Source of the DNA: Acidimicrobiaceae bacterium
GTDB taxonomy: Bacteria > Actinomycetota > Acidimicrobiia > Acidimicrobiales > Poriferisodalaceae
Reading direction: 5' to 3'
DNA: 35,015 bases
NCBI GenBank assembly: GCA_002705305.1
Contig: PAHW01000006.1
Span: 6,727-41,741 of the forward strand
The translations under genes and the position numbers were made by a program. Of the stretch, positions 34,672 through 35,015 are shown piece after piece (the first letter of the stretch is position 1; each line of letters begins with the position of its first letter). Below the pieces are notes generated by a model, which saw only the letters and a list, made by a program, of their open reading frames with translations, did no database searches and had not been told where the DNA came from.

Positions 34672-35015
34672 ATGATGGACGATTTAGCCGTCCTCGCTCA
34701 GATAGTGGAAGCAGGCCTTTTACCGCTCTCGTTGATTTATCTAGCTAGGGAGGCACAACTAAATGTGAAACTCACAAAAGCGCAGTTCAGTCACACACTC
34801 ACCGATCGTTTGTACGAGCGATACCTTTCTTCGACCCAAAACCAAGAATTCGTAGCATTCTTGGCCAAGGACTTCTCCTCCGAGGAGCTAACAGCCGAAG
34901 ATCAGTGGCGGATCACTCTTTGGACAAACGCAATGTTGGTCGATCTTTTCGACACCTACGAACAACACAAGGGCGGATTGGCAACCCAAGAACAGCTCGA
35001 CATGCGACTGAATTT
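34672..35015 (+). CDS. Hypothetical protein, N-terminal part (3' end outside window)
   Basis: An open frame starts at ATG 34672 and runs to the window edge for 114 full codons. AGGAG at 34661-34665 lies six bases before ATG 34672 (nine before a second ATG at 34675), a strong ribosome-binding site. The protein begins MMDDLAVLAQIVEAGLLPLSLIYLA, a short hydrophobic segment that could be a membrane anchor. After that it is mostly helical and charged, with TDRLYERYL, FLAKDFSSEELTAEDQWRITLWTNAML and DLFDTYEQHKGG. It resembles uncharacterised proteins with one N-terminal helix seen in marine bacteria, but I do not recognise a named family. Confidence 0.65.
   Translation, partial: MMDDLAVLAQIVEAGLLPLSLIYLAREAQLNVKLTKAQFSHTLTDRLYERYLSSTQNQEFVAFLAKDFSSEELTAEDQWRITLWTNAMLVDLFDTYEQHKGGLATQEQLDMRLN

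Overview
The window looks like a chromosomal segment from a free-living actinobacterium, most likely an acidimicrobiial lineage such as those abundant in marine or fresh water. The reasons are protein family content (long-form LeuA, mycobacterial-type thiolase, LLM flavin oxidoreductases, FadE-type dehydrogenases, an acyl-CoA carboxylase beta chain, a membrane-anchored MurF-like ligase), moderate GC by eye, and many genes whose start codon lies 6-7 bases after a TANNNT box, the layout of leaderless actinobacterial mRNAs. The taxonomic call is inference. I saw no tRNA, rRNA, CRISPR array, insertion sequence, integrase or phage gene. This is core and metabolic territory rather than a mobile island.

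Layout. 1-1540: end of a thiolase-like gene and a divergent Ppx/GppA protein. 1541-3492: leuA behind what reads as a leucine attenuator, with a 12-residue leader peptide carrying four consecutive Leu codons, a pause-type hairpin and a terminator hairpin. 3533-7908: alpha/beta hydrolase, membrane-anchored MurF-like ligase, D-Ala-D-Ala-ligase-like ATP-grasp enzyme and a lipoprotein with three four-cysteine repeats. 7915-13468: a TetR regulator diverging from a three-gene set (acyl-CoA-reductase-like SDR fused to a HAD domain; a LarA/DUF2088-like protein; a PlsC acyltransferase), with an 18-bp perfect palindrome on the shared promoter. 13552-19962: mitochondrial-type aconitase, two GC-rich hairpins, a LysR regulator with a T-N11-A dyad over its own promoter, a shortened carboxyltransferase and citrate synthase. 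19992-27619: quinone oxidoreductase, acyl-CoA dehydrogenase, tyrosine phosphatase, STAS-less SulP transporter, metallo-beta-lactamase-fold hydrolase, PGPGW membrane protein, class I fumarase and a DUF805 protein. 27705-34409: phytanoyl-CoA-dioxygenase-like enzyme, enoyl-CoA hydratase, DUF1330-like protein, hot-dog thioesterase, LLM flavin oxidoreductase, HSL-type esterase and a methyltransferase. The window ends inside an unrecognised gene.

How the genes fit together. Three TCA enzymes (aconitase, citrate synthase, class I fumarase) lie within about 14 kb, with a LysR regulator between the first two. The rest is mostly acyl-CoA and lipid chemistry plus a small envelope group. The best candidates for an under-described system are the TetR-controlled SDR-HAD / LarA-like / PlsC set, which looks built for an unusual lipid, and the MurF-like / Ddl-like / Cys-repeat lipoprotein group. 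The best regulatory finding is the leuA leader.
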